NCBI GenBank assembly: GCA_014529385.2
Contig: CM043950.1
Location: forward strand, 80,490,343-80,554,342
Direction: 5' to 3'
DNA from: Adiantum capillus-veneris
Lineage: Eukaryota; Streptophyta; Polypodiopsida; Polypodiales; Pteridaceae
DNA length: 64,000 nucleotides
The notes under the pieces were generated by a model that saw nothing but the letters and a program-made list of their open reading frames with translations, ran no database searches and was not told the DNA's origin. Of the stretch, positions 1 through 9,184 are shown one piece after another; positions within the stretch are counted from its first letter, which is position 1; every line of letters begins with the position of its first letter. The position numbers and the translations under genes are program-made.

Positions 1-1325
1 AACCTACACTTTTCAAACACCTTCCGTAAACATGATAGATCTTCTTTCGAAGAAGAGTAAACACAAAGGTCGTCTAAGAAAGCTTCACAAAACTCTCTCA
101 AATATTCTTTAAATGCAGTGTTTATTAATCGTTGGAATGTAGCAGGGGCATTTGTTAAGCCAAAAGCCATCACACGAAATACAAACACGCCAAATTCTAT
201 GATGAAGGCAGTTTTAGCTTGGTCCTCTAGCGCTATCGTGATTTGGTTGTAGCCTGAGTACCCATCTAGAAAGCTATAAGCTTCCTTGCCTGCAACTCTT
301 TCGAGTACATGTTCGGAATATGGTAGGGGGTAATGGTCTCTTCTAGTAGCTGCATTAACTTTTTTGAGGTCCACGCACACCCTGAGTTTCCCATTCTTTT
401 TTGGCACGATAACTATTGGAGACACCCATTCAGAGTGTTCAATAGGATATATGAACCCACATTTGATAAGCTTTTCTAGTTCTTCTTGAATGATCTTTGC
501 GTACTTAGGATTCATCGGGTAGGGTCTTTGTTGTACGGGCTTCGCAGTGCTAATCATAGGGATTGTATGTTGGACCACAGAAGGTGGAACACCTTTCATA
601 TCATGGTATGTCCAAGCGAATACGTCCTTGAATTCCTTGAGAAGCTCTTTGAGGACCGCCTCTTCAACTTCTGTGAGGTCTTGGGCAATAAAAACAGGTT
701 TTGATTCTTCACCGGGGTCAGCTAATTCTATTTCTTTAACTATTGCCGGACCATCATAGATTCCATTATTCCCATCGATAGGTATTCTTTGGGCTTTTGT
801 GTACACAACCTTTGCTTCCCCTGTGGTGTAAGATTTGAAATGTTCTGGTGCAGGATGCAAGTCTGTGGATTCTGGTTGTGCTTTGGTTTGTGCTTCCATT
901 TCTGCTTTCTTGTGTTGTTGAGCTAACTCTTGGTTTTGACGCCTCCTTGCAGTGCGGCTCAACTTTGGCTTGTCTATGATCTCTAACTGGGCTATGTCAT
1001 GGGGTCGTGGTCTACACCACATAACATTTTGGAGATATTCACCCCAATTGTCTACCAATTTTCGATGAGCATCACATGCCCTTATATAACTGAGCCATTC
1101 TGCTGAGGATCTCTTCTTTTTTATCCTAGCACGTACATTGGCTCGATATCGACGCCTCTTAAGGTTTTTCTTTTTCTTATTTGAGACCTGCTTTTGATTT
1201 GCATTTAGATCTGGCTCACTAAAGGAGTCCTCGTTGGTGTCCTCTTCACTCTCGGGGGAGCTATCATCGGTTGATGTGCTCGGTCCTTCCGAATGTTTTG
1301 ACTCTAACTTGCTCCACTCTCTAAT
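1..1325 (-). CDS. pol: reverse transcriptase of element 1 (partial, runs off window)
   Basis: RNA-directed DNA polymerase of a Ty3/gypsy element. The frame is open from 1325, just after a TGA at 1328-1326, to the window edge. It starts with a Lys/Arg-rich stretch, then a linker, then RT: the WVSPIVIVPKKNGKLRVCVD block lies around 360-430, DGYSGYNQI around 240-285, and the catalytic FLDD motif near 70-80. There is no plausible ATG near its beginning. The frame is -1 relative to the upstream protease ORF and overlaps it by about 22 nt, so translation probably needs ribosomal frameshifting or the shift is a mutation. RNase H and integrase are expected beyond the left edge. Confidence 0.9.
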   Translation of the reverse strand, partial: MREWSKLESKHSEGPSTSTDDSSPESEEDTNEDSFSEPDLNANQKQVSNKKKKNLKRRRYRANVRARIKKKRSSAEWLSYIRACDAHRKLVDNWGEYLQNVMWCRPRPHDIAQLEIIDKPKLSRTARRRQNQELAQQHKKAEMEAQTKAQPESTDLHPAPEHFKSYTTGEAKVVYTKAQRIPIDGNNGIYDGPAIVKEIELADPGEESKPVFIAQDLTEVEEAVLKELLKEFKDVFAWTYHDMKGVPPSVVQHTIPMISTAKPVQQRPYPMNPKYAKIIQEELEKLIKCGFIYPIEHSEWVSPIVIVPKKNGKLRVCVDLKKVNAATRRDHYPLPYSEHVLERVAGKEAYSFLDGYSGYNQITIALEDQAKTAFIIEFGVFVFRVMAFGLTNAPATFQRLINTAFKEYLREFCEAFLDDLCVYSSSKEDLSCLRKVFEKCR

Positions 1326-2671
1326 TCATGAGATTCAGAATCCGTTTCACTCTGGGAGTCAGTGTCCAAGTCGTGTTGGTCAAAGTCTTCTATTGAGCTA
1401 TCGGTGTCACTGTCAGATTGGTCCACAATTGCCTTGCCCTTAGAAGATGCATGTATGGCACTTATCATGTTCAGAGGTGCAATTTGTGGTACCTCTTCCC
1501 CTTCTGGTGTGACCCAAGTGGTTCCTCTATTTCCCCAGGTATCTATGGTTGCAGCTAGGTGTACCCAGTCTACGTTGTCTGATTCCGTCATACCCGGTAA
1601 CACATCCATGTAAGGAGAATCTTGGCCAATGTCTGTATCCTTCTTACAAGTGTAACAATATTGTAGTGGGGCCGAGTGAACTGTGGTGTCAGAGCGATGA
1701 TCAATAATGGTTTTACTCCCTAAGGGGTGTACCTTACCAGTCACCAAATCCACTCTAAGGACAGAGTCTTGGAATTGCAAATAGACATGATTTTTAGACC
1801 AATCATGAACCATTTGTGCTTCCCTCATGAATGGTCGTCCTAAAATCATTTCATATGACATAAGGTGTTTAGAGAAATCCATTACAATGAACGTATGTCG
1901 TACCTTGTGTCCTAGAACTTTGATCTTAAGATCCTTGAGCATCCCCATAGGTTTGGCTATGGTACCATTTGCCATCTTTACCACAATGTTAGTAACACTG
2001 AGGCGGGGTTTTCCCATGGATTCCCAACAATCTTTTGTAACGATGCTAACTCCCGCACCACCATCAAGAATTCCCTTTATAGTTAATCCCTTGGTAGTGA
2101 TGGGTAGGGTCGCATTAGACTCGTCGCCTTCAAAATACTGCCCTAATTCGTTAATGGGTACCTCGATCACAGACTCGTGTCCATCTAAGTCAAGTGATTG
2201 CACATGATTTTCCTCATTAATCATAATCGAGTCAGGCCTATTTGGTTGCGCAAACTGCGGTAATCCCGTTCGTAGCTCTCCGTTAAGGAATGCTCGAAGT
2301 GCAAGGAATAACTCAGGATCTCCATACAGCTTTGCTATGATCGTGGTTCGGACCTCAGAAGACATGAAGTCCACTAGTTTGGCAACATTCATTGGCATTT
2401 TGCAGGGTGTAGGTCCTTGACTAGGAACTGGTGAGGATGGAATCTCATATTCCTCAATGGGATCAGGTATTCCTTCGTTAAAGATCCTTTCCAACAAGAA
2501 AGGTGTATGCTCACTTTCTGATGCCCTGTCCTCACTCCCTTCTTGGATGATACTAGATATGGCTAACGGTCTATGGTTCATGTGGGGTGGATGAACTTGC
2601 GTGGGAAACACTGTGTCATGAATTTTGACATGCATGGGTTCTGGTTCTAGTTTCCTTTGAGTCTCCTCCAC
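1304..2671 (-). CDS. pro: aspartic protease region of element 1
   Basis: Retrotransposon pepsin-like protease that would cleave the polyprotein. The active-site motif is D-G-G-A-G at about residues 203-207, following LTIKGIL; the common form is D-S/T-G-A. A flap and 'ILGRPFM' block follows about 70 residues later, the usual second conserved motif. The first codon counted is GTG. The frame is open upstream only to 2695, and the first ATG is 12 codons further in, so there is no convincing own start. It begins one nucleotide back (-1) from the TAG that ends the nucleocapsid ORF. The C-terminal ~80 residues are acidic and Ser/Asp-rich. Confidence 0.85.
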   Translation of the reverse strand: MEETQRKLEPEPMHVKIHDTVFPTQVHPPHMNHRPLAISSIIQEGSEDRASESEHTPFLLERIFNEGIPDPIEEYEIPSSPVPSQGPTPCKMPMNVAKLVDFMSSEVRTTIIAKLYGDPELFLALRAFLNGELRTGLPQFAQPNRPDSIMINEENHVQSLDLDGHESVIEVPINELGQYFEGDESNATLPITTKGLTIKGILDGGAGVSIVTKDCWESMGKPRLSVTNIVVKMANGTIAKPMGMLKDLKIKVLGHKVRHTFIVMDFSKHLMSYEMILGRPFMREAQMVHDWSKNHVYLQFQDSVLRVDLVTGKVHPLGSKTIIDHRSDTTVHSAPLQYCYTCKKDTDIGQDSPYMDVLPGMTESDNVDWVHLAATIDTWGNRGTTWVTPEGEEVPQIAPLNMISAIHASSKGKAIVDQSDSDTDSSIEDFDQHDLDTDSQSETDSESHELESGAS

Positions 2672-3924
2672 TAAACCTCTTGATGTTTCACCTGCTCAAT
2701 TTCGTCTACTGGGTTTGGGTACGTCCCAATCTTCTTTTTACGATTCTTCCCTTTTTGCCCCTGCGGTTTATCTTGGGGGTCTTGGATTGGATTTGGAAAC
2801 ACTTGTGGTGTTTTCAGAGGCTCTTTATGGTTTTCTCTTATTCGGTTTTCATTTGGTTCCATGTTACGGTTTTCTTTGTCGGTCTTTCCCTTTGTGGTAT
2901 TGGTTCTAGTCTCCATTGTCTCGATTGAATCTGAATCATCCTCGAGGTCATTCATATACACGGGGTCATCTCCTGTTCCTATGTTTGTTTTGGAACTTGG
3001 CTTTGAATTTCCCGTATTCTGCGACCTCTTCCTTCGTGTCTTCTTTTTCTTTGCTTGGATAACTGACGCGGTATCTCCCTCTTCGAGGATATGGCCTGGC
3101 CCTTGAAGCATGGACCGTGTAATCGCATAAGCGGGTGCGACGGGTGGTATTGGCGATGTCACACTAGCAATTTCGACCAAATTTAGGGGTGTGATTTTAG
3201 GCGCATTTGGGTTATAGGGGCATTGGGCAATCAAGTGATCTATGCCACAACGATTACATGTGAGTATTGGCATTGCAGACGTGCTCCCTTGATTCATTTG
3301 CATCTGTGCAGCATTCTTTTGCAGCCTAATAGGGCACTCCGCTGCCCGATGTGGTCCACCACACTCGTAGCATTGAAGAGGTGGCCTCCTAGCCTGGGTG
3401 TTGATATTTTGACCTCTGGATGCGAGAGCAGCAGCTTGATAAACCGGCTTGACTTGCCCCCAACAATCTTCCATGTAGTATATAGGACACTCTTCCAATG
3501 TATCAAGTCCGTAGGCAATACTAGTGTCTATTTCCTCCTCACAGCCATCTGCATAAGCATTTGATGGCTCGCAACCCACTTGGTTCATAGGGGCGACTCT
3601 TGGATGCGGGGGCTGCGGTCCTAGCACAGGAGGTGGTAGCGGTGTAGCTTGTACAACATTTTGAGATCTAGGGACCATGTGTTGCGGTAGTTGCTCAACA
3701 GGTGGAGCAGGCATCAATACAGGAGCTCGAGGTGCATCCGTCCAGGCTACAGGTGGTCTATTTGCCATCATACGTTTGATCATTAAACAATCCTTAGCTT
3801 GGTGACCATACCTACCACATGCGTTGCAAGTTCCATTAAATTTTACTCTAAACGTAGGGCACTCACTAGTGCTATGTGGACCTAAGCAAATGGAACACCA
3901 TTGTTGCTCCCTTCTTGGATACAT
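2671..3924 (-). CDS. nucleocapsid-like protein with four zinc knuckles (element 1)
   Basis: This 417-codon ORF carries the RNA-binding part of Gag. Four CCHC zinc knuckles are visible: CSICLGPHSTSEC (residues ~10-22), CNACGRYGHQAKDC (~33-46), CYECGGPHRAAEC (~185-197) and CNRCGIDHLIAQC (~223-235). Only the second has canonical CX2CX4HX4C spacing; the other three are CX2CX3HX4C. The rest is Pro-rich between knuckles two and three, and strongly basic/acidic mixed with many Lys, Asn and Glu at the C terminus. An ATG exists at 3924, but it lies inside the end of gag in the -1 frame, so fusion to Gag by frameshifting is as likely as independent initiation. Confidence 0.8.
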   Translation of the reverse strand: MYPRREQQWCSICLGPHSTSECPTFRVKFNGTCNACGRYGHQAKDCLMIKRMMANRPPVAWTDAPRAPVLMPAPPVEQLPQHMVPRSQNVVQATPLPPPVLGPQPPHPRVAPMNQVGCEPSNAYADGCEEEIDTSIAYGLDTLEECPIYYMEDCWGQVKPVYQAAALASRGQNINTQARRPPLQCYECGGPHRAAECPIRLQKNAAQMQMNQGSTSAMPILTCNRCGIDHLIAQCPYNPNAPKITPLNLVEIASVTSPIPPVAPAYAITRSMLQGPGHILEEGDTASVIQAKKKKTRRKRSQNTGNSKPSSKTNIGTGDDPVYMNDLEDDSDSIETMETRTNTTKGKTDKENRNMEPNENRIRENHKEPLKTPQVFPNPIQDPQDKPQGQKGKNRKKKIGTYPNPVDEIEQVKHQEV

Positions 3925-5951
3925 GTGACTATTTTGAGGGGGTCGATTATCTTAAGAGACTCTTGGATTGCCTTGGTGAGGTTTGTCAAGAATGTCTCAA
4001 ATACCTTTGGCTCATTGGCAATGGGCTTTGCAGTCATGGGTTCATACTCAATGGCTTGTGAGCTAGTGGATCTCGTGTCAGTAGACACCCTCATGCCTGC
4101 TATCATCAAGTTGTCCTCTAATTGGATTGCATTGGCAGTGACATCTTCCCAGGTTGTGATACCTCTAATCACTAGTCCATTATAGATTCCTTCATTCCTC
4201 AACCCTCGAATGAATCGATCAAGCAGTTGGTTATTGTTGAAGCGCTCATTTACAGTGCAGCTAGAGTTTAAGTGCTTTAGACGACTAATGAAGTCCCTTA
4301 CTGACTCTCCTTCCTTACGTTCGGCCTTCTGTAGTTGAGATGCTACACCCCAAAGCACACCTTCTCGTATGTACTCCTTTAGAAACAACCTTCGAAGGGT
4401 AGGGTAGATTGTTTTCTCGTCCACCCTTAGGGTCCTATAGCAATCTCCAGCCTTCCCACTTAATGTCAAGCTTAAGGCATTGCACTTATGTAGTTCGTTG
4501 CGTTCCCCTAAGGAATCACATACTTGTTCAAACACTTCAATGTGTTTCCTAGCATCTTCGTCCCCATTGAATTTTTGCGTGAGTTTGGCAATTTGTACTG
4601 CCTTACTTCTAGGCTCTCTATCAGATGCATGACGCATATTTTCCGCGATAGATCGACCTATGATTTGAGCAAACGCTGCCAAGTCACCTATGTGAGGAGG
4701 CAGGGCCGGTGGAGGTACTCTTGGAATCATATGTGGGAGAGGGACGGGTACCGGTCTTGGCATATGTGTGGATGATGCAGGATATGGAACATAACCGGGC
4801 ATAGGTCCACTCGGATAAGGGCTAGGGAGCGGCACTCGAGGAGCATAAACAAGTGGTACAATTGGAGGTGTGGGGGCCATGTGTGCATAAGGGGCTAGAG
4901 GCACATACGGTCGAGGCCCCATATTAGGTACTACGACACTAGGTAGTGACACTGCGCTAACCGTAGATGTCATCGGTACATTCTCTGTCAAGCTTATCCC
5001 TGGAGTGAGCACTGTGTTTTCCTTAATAGAGGGTTGAGCCAAGTTAGGGAAGCTAAAGTTGTCGCTCGGAGGCTCAGATTGCATAGAGACCCCAGGTGAA
5101 ATGACGTAAGATGGGTCCATGGGGCTCATTCGAGGAGTCTCCATTTGTGATAGAGTAGGCTGTTGAGCCTTGCTCGTATCCAGAAATCTCATGGGGCCAG
5201 TTGAGAGTATATTTATCCCTCGGTTTTGCCTTTCTGATTGAATAATGCCATGGATAACATTACAGATCATTTTCTGTTGATCTTCGATGCTCGTGGCACT
5301 AGAGGTGGATTGTACAATCTCTATCCATCCTACATGGTAGGCGTGGCCAGAGTGTAGATCCGTCAACACCTCAGTGTGGAGGTCGTATGTCCAATGATCA
5401 TTAATGAATAATCCTTCTAGAGTCGACGTGTTAACGGTTTCTTGTGAGGTAGAAGCAATGTTGCTCCCCGTGGTTTTACTTGTCACCAACGGTACTCTAG
5501 AGGGAACTTCTGAAGGAGGCAGCTCAACAGGGCCTTCTTGGTAAGAAGTTGGCAGGATATCCACATGGACACTCTTTGGGGGTGTCGGGTCCACGTGCGA
5601 TGTGAAAGGAGAGTCCACTTCCCCACCCCCTTCGTGTGCTTCATTTGCATCAGGTTCCGAGCGAGTAGCTCTACCTAATGTTTCCATGAAACGGCTAAAC
5701 ATACTAGTACTATGCTGTGGAGCTTCGGGAGGTGCATGGCCTTCTCTCTCAGTGTTTTGGGTAGGGTATGCTTCCATGATTTCTGAGTCGGAGGAGGAAT
5801 CACTAGCGGCTATTTTAGGGTCTTGGGTGGTGCTATCTTGTGTCCCCGCTGAGGGTCTAGAGCCTATCGTGGATGGGTAATGGGTGTCCGTATGAACAGA
5901 GGCACCCTCAATATGCTCGTGTTCTAGCACCCGCCCAGAGCGTAAGTGCAT
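3882..5951 (-). CDS. gag: Gag capsid protein of element 1
   Basis: A 689-codon ORF starting at a clear ATG (5951-5949), the first after the leader. Residues 1-340 are Ser/Thr/Glu/Pro-rich and unlike known domains. Residues ~345-420 are a proline-rich tract (many PxxP and PYP motifs). Residues ~455-615 match the retrotransposon gag (capsid) domain: a helical core around KFNGDEDARKHIEVFEQVCD, the LSLTLSGKAGDCY segment and FLKEY, ending near GITTWEDVTANAIQLEDN. It lacks its own zinc knuckle, which sits in the next, overlapping ORF. It forms the virus-like particle packaging element RNA. Long N-terminal extensions are unusual but not unique among plant gypsy elements. Confidence 0.85.
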   Translation of the reverse strand: MHLRSGRVLEHEHIEGASVHTDTHYPSTIGSRPSAGTQDSTTQDPKIAASDSSSDSEIMEAYPTQNTEREGHAPPEAPQHSTSMFSRFMETLGRATRSEPDANEAHEGGGEVDSPFTSHVDPTPPKSVHVDILPTSYQEGPVELPPSEVPSRVPLVTSKTTGSNIASTSQETVNTSTLEGLFINDHWTYDLHTEVLTDLHSGHAYHVGWIEIVQSTSSATSIEDQQKMICNVIHGIIQSERQNRGINILSTGPMRFLDTSKAQQPTLSQMETPRMSPMDPSYVISPGVSMQSEPPSDNFSFPNLAQPSIKENTVLTPGISLTENVPMTSTVSAVSLPSVVVPNMGPRPYVPLAPYAHMAPTPPIVPLVYAPRVPLPSPYPSGPMPGYVPYPASSTHMPRPVPVPLPHMIPRVPPPALPPHIGDLAAFAQIIGRSIAENMRHASDREPRSKAVQIAKLTQKFNGDEDARKHIEVFEQVCDSLGERNELHKCNALSLTLSGKAGDCYRTLRVDEKTIYPTLRRLFLKEYIREGVLWGVASQLQKAERKEGESVRDFISRLKHLNSSCTVNERFNNNQLLDRFIRGLRNEGIYNGLVIRGITTWEDVTANAIQLEDNLMIAGMRVSTDTRSTSSQAIEYEPMTAKPIANEPKVFETFLTNLTKAIQESLKIIDPLKIVTCIQEGSNNGVPFA

Positions 5952-6994
5952 GTGCTTTTGATATCCTAAGGTGTCAAAAAGCTGCTCTAGGAGGCCTTGT
6001 GACTAGTTTTTAGCGTGTTTTTTGTTTGTTTTTTTGCTAGATTTTTTAGAGCGTGTCGTGGAATGGGCTGTGTGATAGCTCGAAACGAGCGTATCGCTAG
6101 GAGGGACGCGCTGTGCTTTACAGCCCACCGTTTGGTTCTATTTTGCTCCATAAAAGCCCGAAACAGTCTTTTCCTAGCTGGGGAACTAGGCTCCAAATAG
6201 CAAGTCTAAAGGTGCAAGTGGCAAGAGAAGGGAGGAGAGTGGAGGACTTGTCCCACATGCTCTCATTCCCTCTTGAGGAGGTAGGGTATATATATAAGAG
6301 TGAGTCTAGTATATATCATAAGACTGAGGACTGAGGCCTGGGCCTGGGCCTGGGCCTGGGCTTGGGCTTGGGGAAATGATCCCGATCCCGATCTAACTTT
6401 TATACAAACCAACCCGTCCGTTTTTATAACTCGCGTTTTTTATTTTCGAAAATCTAACCTCCCTCTTGCTCACGCTTTTTTTTTTCGGATTTTTTTTTCA
6501 TTTTTTTAAAAATATATATATATATATTTTTTGAGATATTATTTGGTACGCGTTTTGGTGCGCGTTGACCTCACCTAACTATTTACTGTCCCACCTACCG
6601 CTAATCAGTGGTTCACCTAATTACTAACCTACTTAATTAACTAACTGTGCGCCTGACTGTGCACAAACCAGAAAACACAGAAAACACAGAAAATGCAGAA
6701 ATTGAAACTTCACAGAACTGTGCAGTGAAAACACAGAAAATACAAATAAGACGCAAGAAATGCTAACTGTGTGACTAATGCTAACTGTGTGTAAACAGAA
6801 AAACAGAATTTTGCTAACTGTCTAACTAATACTAAATGTACGCAGCAAAAAAACAAAAAATGCAAACTGTGCGCAACAGAAAAACAGAATTAACAACTTG
6901 CAGAAAAAATACGCCTTCCTCTCCCTCTTCTTTCCTACTGCAAACCACTCATACAAGAAGCACAAAGTGCCTCTTGGGCTTAGTGCAGGGCTAT
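5952..6994 (-). other. untranslated leader of element 1
   Basis: About 1.04 kb between the PBS and the gag ATG. It contains a GGCCTG hexamer repeat, a T-rich/TA-rich block near 6475-6530, and many 'gaaaacacag'-like short repeats around 6660-6900. No ORF with recognisable similarity was seen. A TATATATA stretch at 6287-6297 is present but its role is unclear. By position it should hold packaging and dimerisation signals, which I cannot identify. Confidence 0.6.
6335..6373. repeat. hexanucleotide repeat (GGCCTG)n
   Basis: About six tandem GGCCTG / GGCTTG units within the element 1 leader. A GC-rich island in otherwise AT-rich sequence. Confidence 0.9.
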
Positions 6995-7012
6995 TCCCCG
7001 GAAGCGGCGCCA
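6995..7012 (-). promoter_or_regulatory. primer-binding site of element 1
   Basis: On the minus strand it reads TGGCGCCGCTTCCGGGGA, four bases inside the LTR end. It resembles the complement of a plant tRNA-Asp 3' end, with about two differences; the tRNA assignment is from memory of that family. The identical 18-mer recurs at 57186-57203 in element Y. Confidence 0.8.
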
Positions 7013-7016
7013 AAAA

Positions 7017-7658
7017 TGTGCGCTCCTTGCCGCACTGTCGAAGCAAGGGACTTGCCGATACACCGTGTACGAGCCGCATATGGCTCCAAGCACACAACTA
7101 GTTTAACTAGTAAGCTCAAAGAGGGCAATGGTGTGTCACTCACCGCCTTATGCTCCTGCCGTAGAGGATTCCTCGCCGCGAAGAAGAGGGAGACGCCGCT
7201 ACGCCGCGCTCAACCGCCTCACCGCCGTCGTGCCGCCGCAACGCTCGATCGCACACACACTCTCACACTCTCTCTCTCTCTCTCTCACACGCACACACAC
7301 AAGGAGATGGTGAAGGAGAAGGTGGAGATGGAGCAAGAGCAGCTTCTATTGCACAATGAGAGAATGACTCAATTTTAGGTTTAATTGGCTTTTATGTGAG
7401 CTCACCCCATTCACACTTGGGCGCCCATGCTTAGCCAACTAACCCTAGCATGTTTGTGTTAGAGTGCGTCTCTCATCGGCGATCACTCTACCTTTTTTTA
7501 TTGGACCGACAAGCCCGGTGCCTGACTCTACTTAAATAAATAATACGGTTACAGTGTCCGTCGTAGGCGATAGGGTGCCCGTGAGCCACGAGGGTTAACA
7601 TTCACCAACTTCCAAGGCATAGCGACCCTGGGTAGGGTAAAAAGTTTCCATTTTCACA
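7017..7658 (-). repeat. 5' LTR of element 1 (right border uncertain)
   Basis: The LTR ends (plus-strand left edge) with TGTGCGCTCC at 7017, immediately beyond the PBS, giving the required TG...CA terminus. The other terminus is estimated at 'ttttcaca' near 7658 only because it supplies a matching TG/CA end; no partner LTR lies in the window. It includes a CA/CT microsatellite at 7252-7302. Several short ORFs overlapping it are low-complexity and not considered genes. Confidence 0.5.
7252..7302. repeat. (CA)n/(CT)n microsatellite
   Basis: Alternating CA and CT dinucleotide tracts inside the element 1 LTR. Confidence 0.9.
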
Positions 7659-8149
7659 AACTTTTGATGTTTCAAATATGGTGCTTGGTGTTCGGGAAAA
7701 GTGTGCCTCAGCTTAGCCTTGAGCTGGTTGGAAAATCAAAACAGCAGGTTGAACGGAGGGGGAGAAGGAGAAACTCGCTTGAAAAATTTAAGGAAATAGA
7801 GTTAAATTGTAAATTTTTTTGGTTATTTTGGAAACTTTTCTCTTTGGATCTATTTTAAAGGTATGCTTGTGAAATTGATTTTTCTCAAACGCTGATGGCG
7901 CCCAATTTGATTCTCCTTAATGTGGGGGTTTTATCCTCTCATTTCTATTATTTTAACTCTACACTTTAATGCTGAGCAGTGTTGGGCCTCAATGTCGTAG
8001 ACTCGCATGGCAATCACATTGATGTTGCCATGGGTCAATTTCTAAGGTCCCAAGGCCATATATCTCTTTTCTCATTTATTGCTCTTGTATTTGTCCGTCT
8101 GGTTGCGACCTCCATCGCTAGTCTCTCAAGAGGTTAGACTACGATAGTG

Positions 8150-8152
<3 letters not shown>

Positions 8153-8197
<45 letters not shown>
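8153..8197. repeat. (GA)n microsatellite
   Basis: About 22 uninterrupted GA units. Confidence 0.95.
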
Positions 8198-8198
<1 letters not shown>

Positions 8199-9098
8199 AT
8201 TGGGGTACTAGTACATCCACAACAAGGAAGGGTCCTTTCGTGTAGTCAAATTATCGTTCACCCCCTCGTTCAGACTCTCAAACTCTGAGTCTCTTCATTG
8301 AGTCATCATGTTTCGGCTATCGCTTATGAGTCATGAGTCACAATGTTTCTCTGGAGACTCATCACGCCAATCTATGCACATTGCACTCTAAGACTGATTG
8401 CACCCTGATTGACAGCTCGCAAGCGGCAAAGTACACTTGTGGATAGGACTACCCTACCCACTAAGGCAGAGGCAATGGTAGTCCCCTAGTCTATATTCGG
8501 CGTGATAATGTCATTTCCTTTTATACTAATAGCAATAGCGCAATCTTTTTGGGTACATCGGTTTCGTCTTTGACTAGCTAGGAAGCGTACTGCAATTGCA
8601 TGTTGCAGTTGCTTGCTTTCTTAGCCTCAATATTTGCTCATGATGATACCAACAATAATGAGAGGTTGATATGCTGAATATGAAGCGTGTGGTGGTGTTT
8701 TCTCAGGTTGCATGTGGGCAACAAAGCACGGATTCAGTCTATCAGCAAGATAATTGTCCTTGGCTTCCTAGCCTAGCCAACAGCCATAAAATGCTAGGGG
8801 TTGCCACATTGCTCTAGGACAAGTTGGGAATGAAGATTATTGAGTTTTCTTTGGAGCATTTATAAAAAATGATGCTCACTAATGTGGTTAAAAATTATTG
8901 CAATGTTATCTACAGAGAACATTTGCTATAAGTCTTGGGAGAAATAGACACAGACTGACCGAATAAGAGAAGTTTTTATAGCCAGAGAGGGACCATTTTG
9001 CCCTCTTAGTTGTTTAGGAGACATGGAAAACTCGGAATCTCCTCGGAAACAATGTCATTCTTCCCTCTCTCTTGCTGTTGCTTCCCATCATAATGCAT

Positions 9099-9184
9099 AA
9101 AATTTTGAAATTAGTGTCAGTGTACAAAGGAAACTATCAAAATTTTGAAATTAGTGTCAATGTACAAAGGAAACTATCAAAATT
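9099..9184. repeat. 40-bp tandem duplication
   Basis: Two adjacent copies of a 40-bp unit beginning 'aaaattttgaaattagtg', differing at one base (g/a at 9120 versus 9160). Confidence 0.9.

Larger units (their letters stand above)
1..7658 (-). mobile_element. Ty3/gypsy LTR retrotransposon (element 1), 5' part
   Basis: Read on the minus strand: LTR (from 7658 or beyond down to 7017), PBS (7012-6995), leader, gag, nucleocapsid, protease, and reverse transcriptase truncated by the window edge at position 1. All coding segments are open over more than 2,000 codons without an internal stop, so this copy looks intact and young. The order PR-RT and the RT motifs are those of Ty3/gypsy (Metaviridae). 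RNase H, integrase and the 3' LTR would lie outside the window, so the clade cannot be fixed. The far LTR border (near 7658) is a guess because no second LTR is available for comparison. Confidence 0.85.

Noticed and set aside
3882-3954. Canonical -1 slippery heptamer at the gag/nucleocapsid overlap
   Set aside because: The closest runs (CCCCC and AAAA) do not fit X-XXY-YYZ in the gag frame; no claim of a specific slip site is made.
6287-6297. TATATATAAG as a promoter
   Set aside because: Lies in the leader between PBS and gag; a simple TA run with no supporting context.
6836-7378. 180-codon plus-strand ORF
   Set aside because: Crosses PBS and LTR of element 1 and a CA/CT repeat; antisense shadow.
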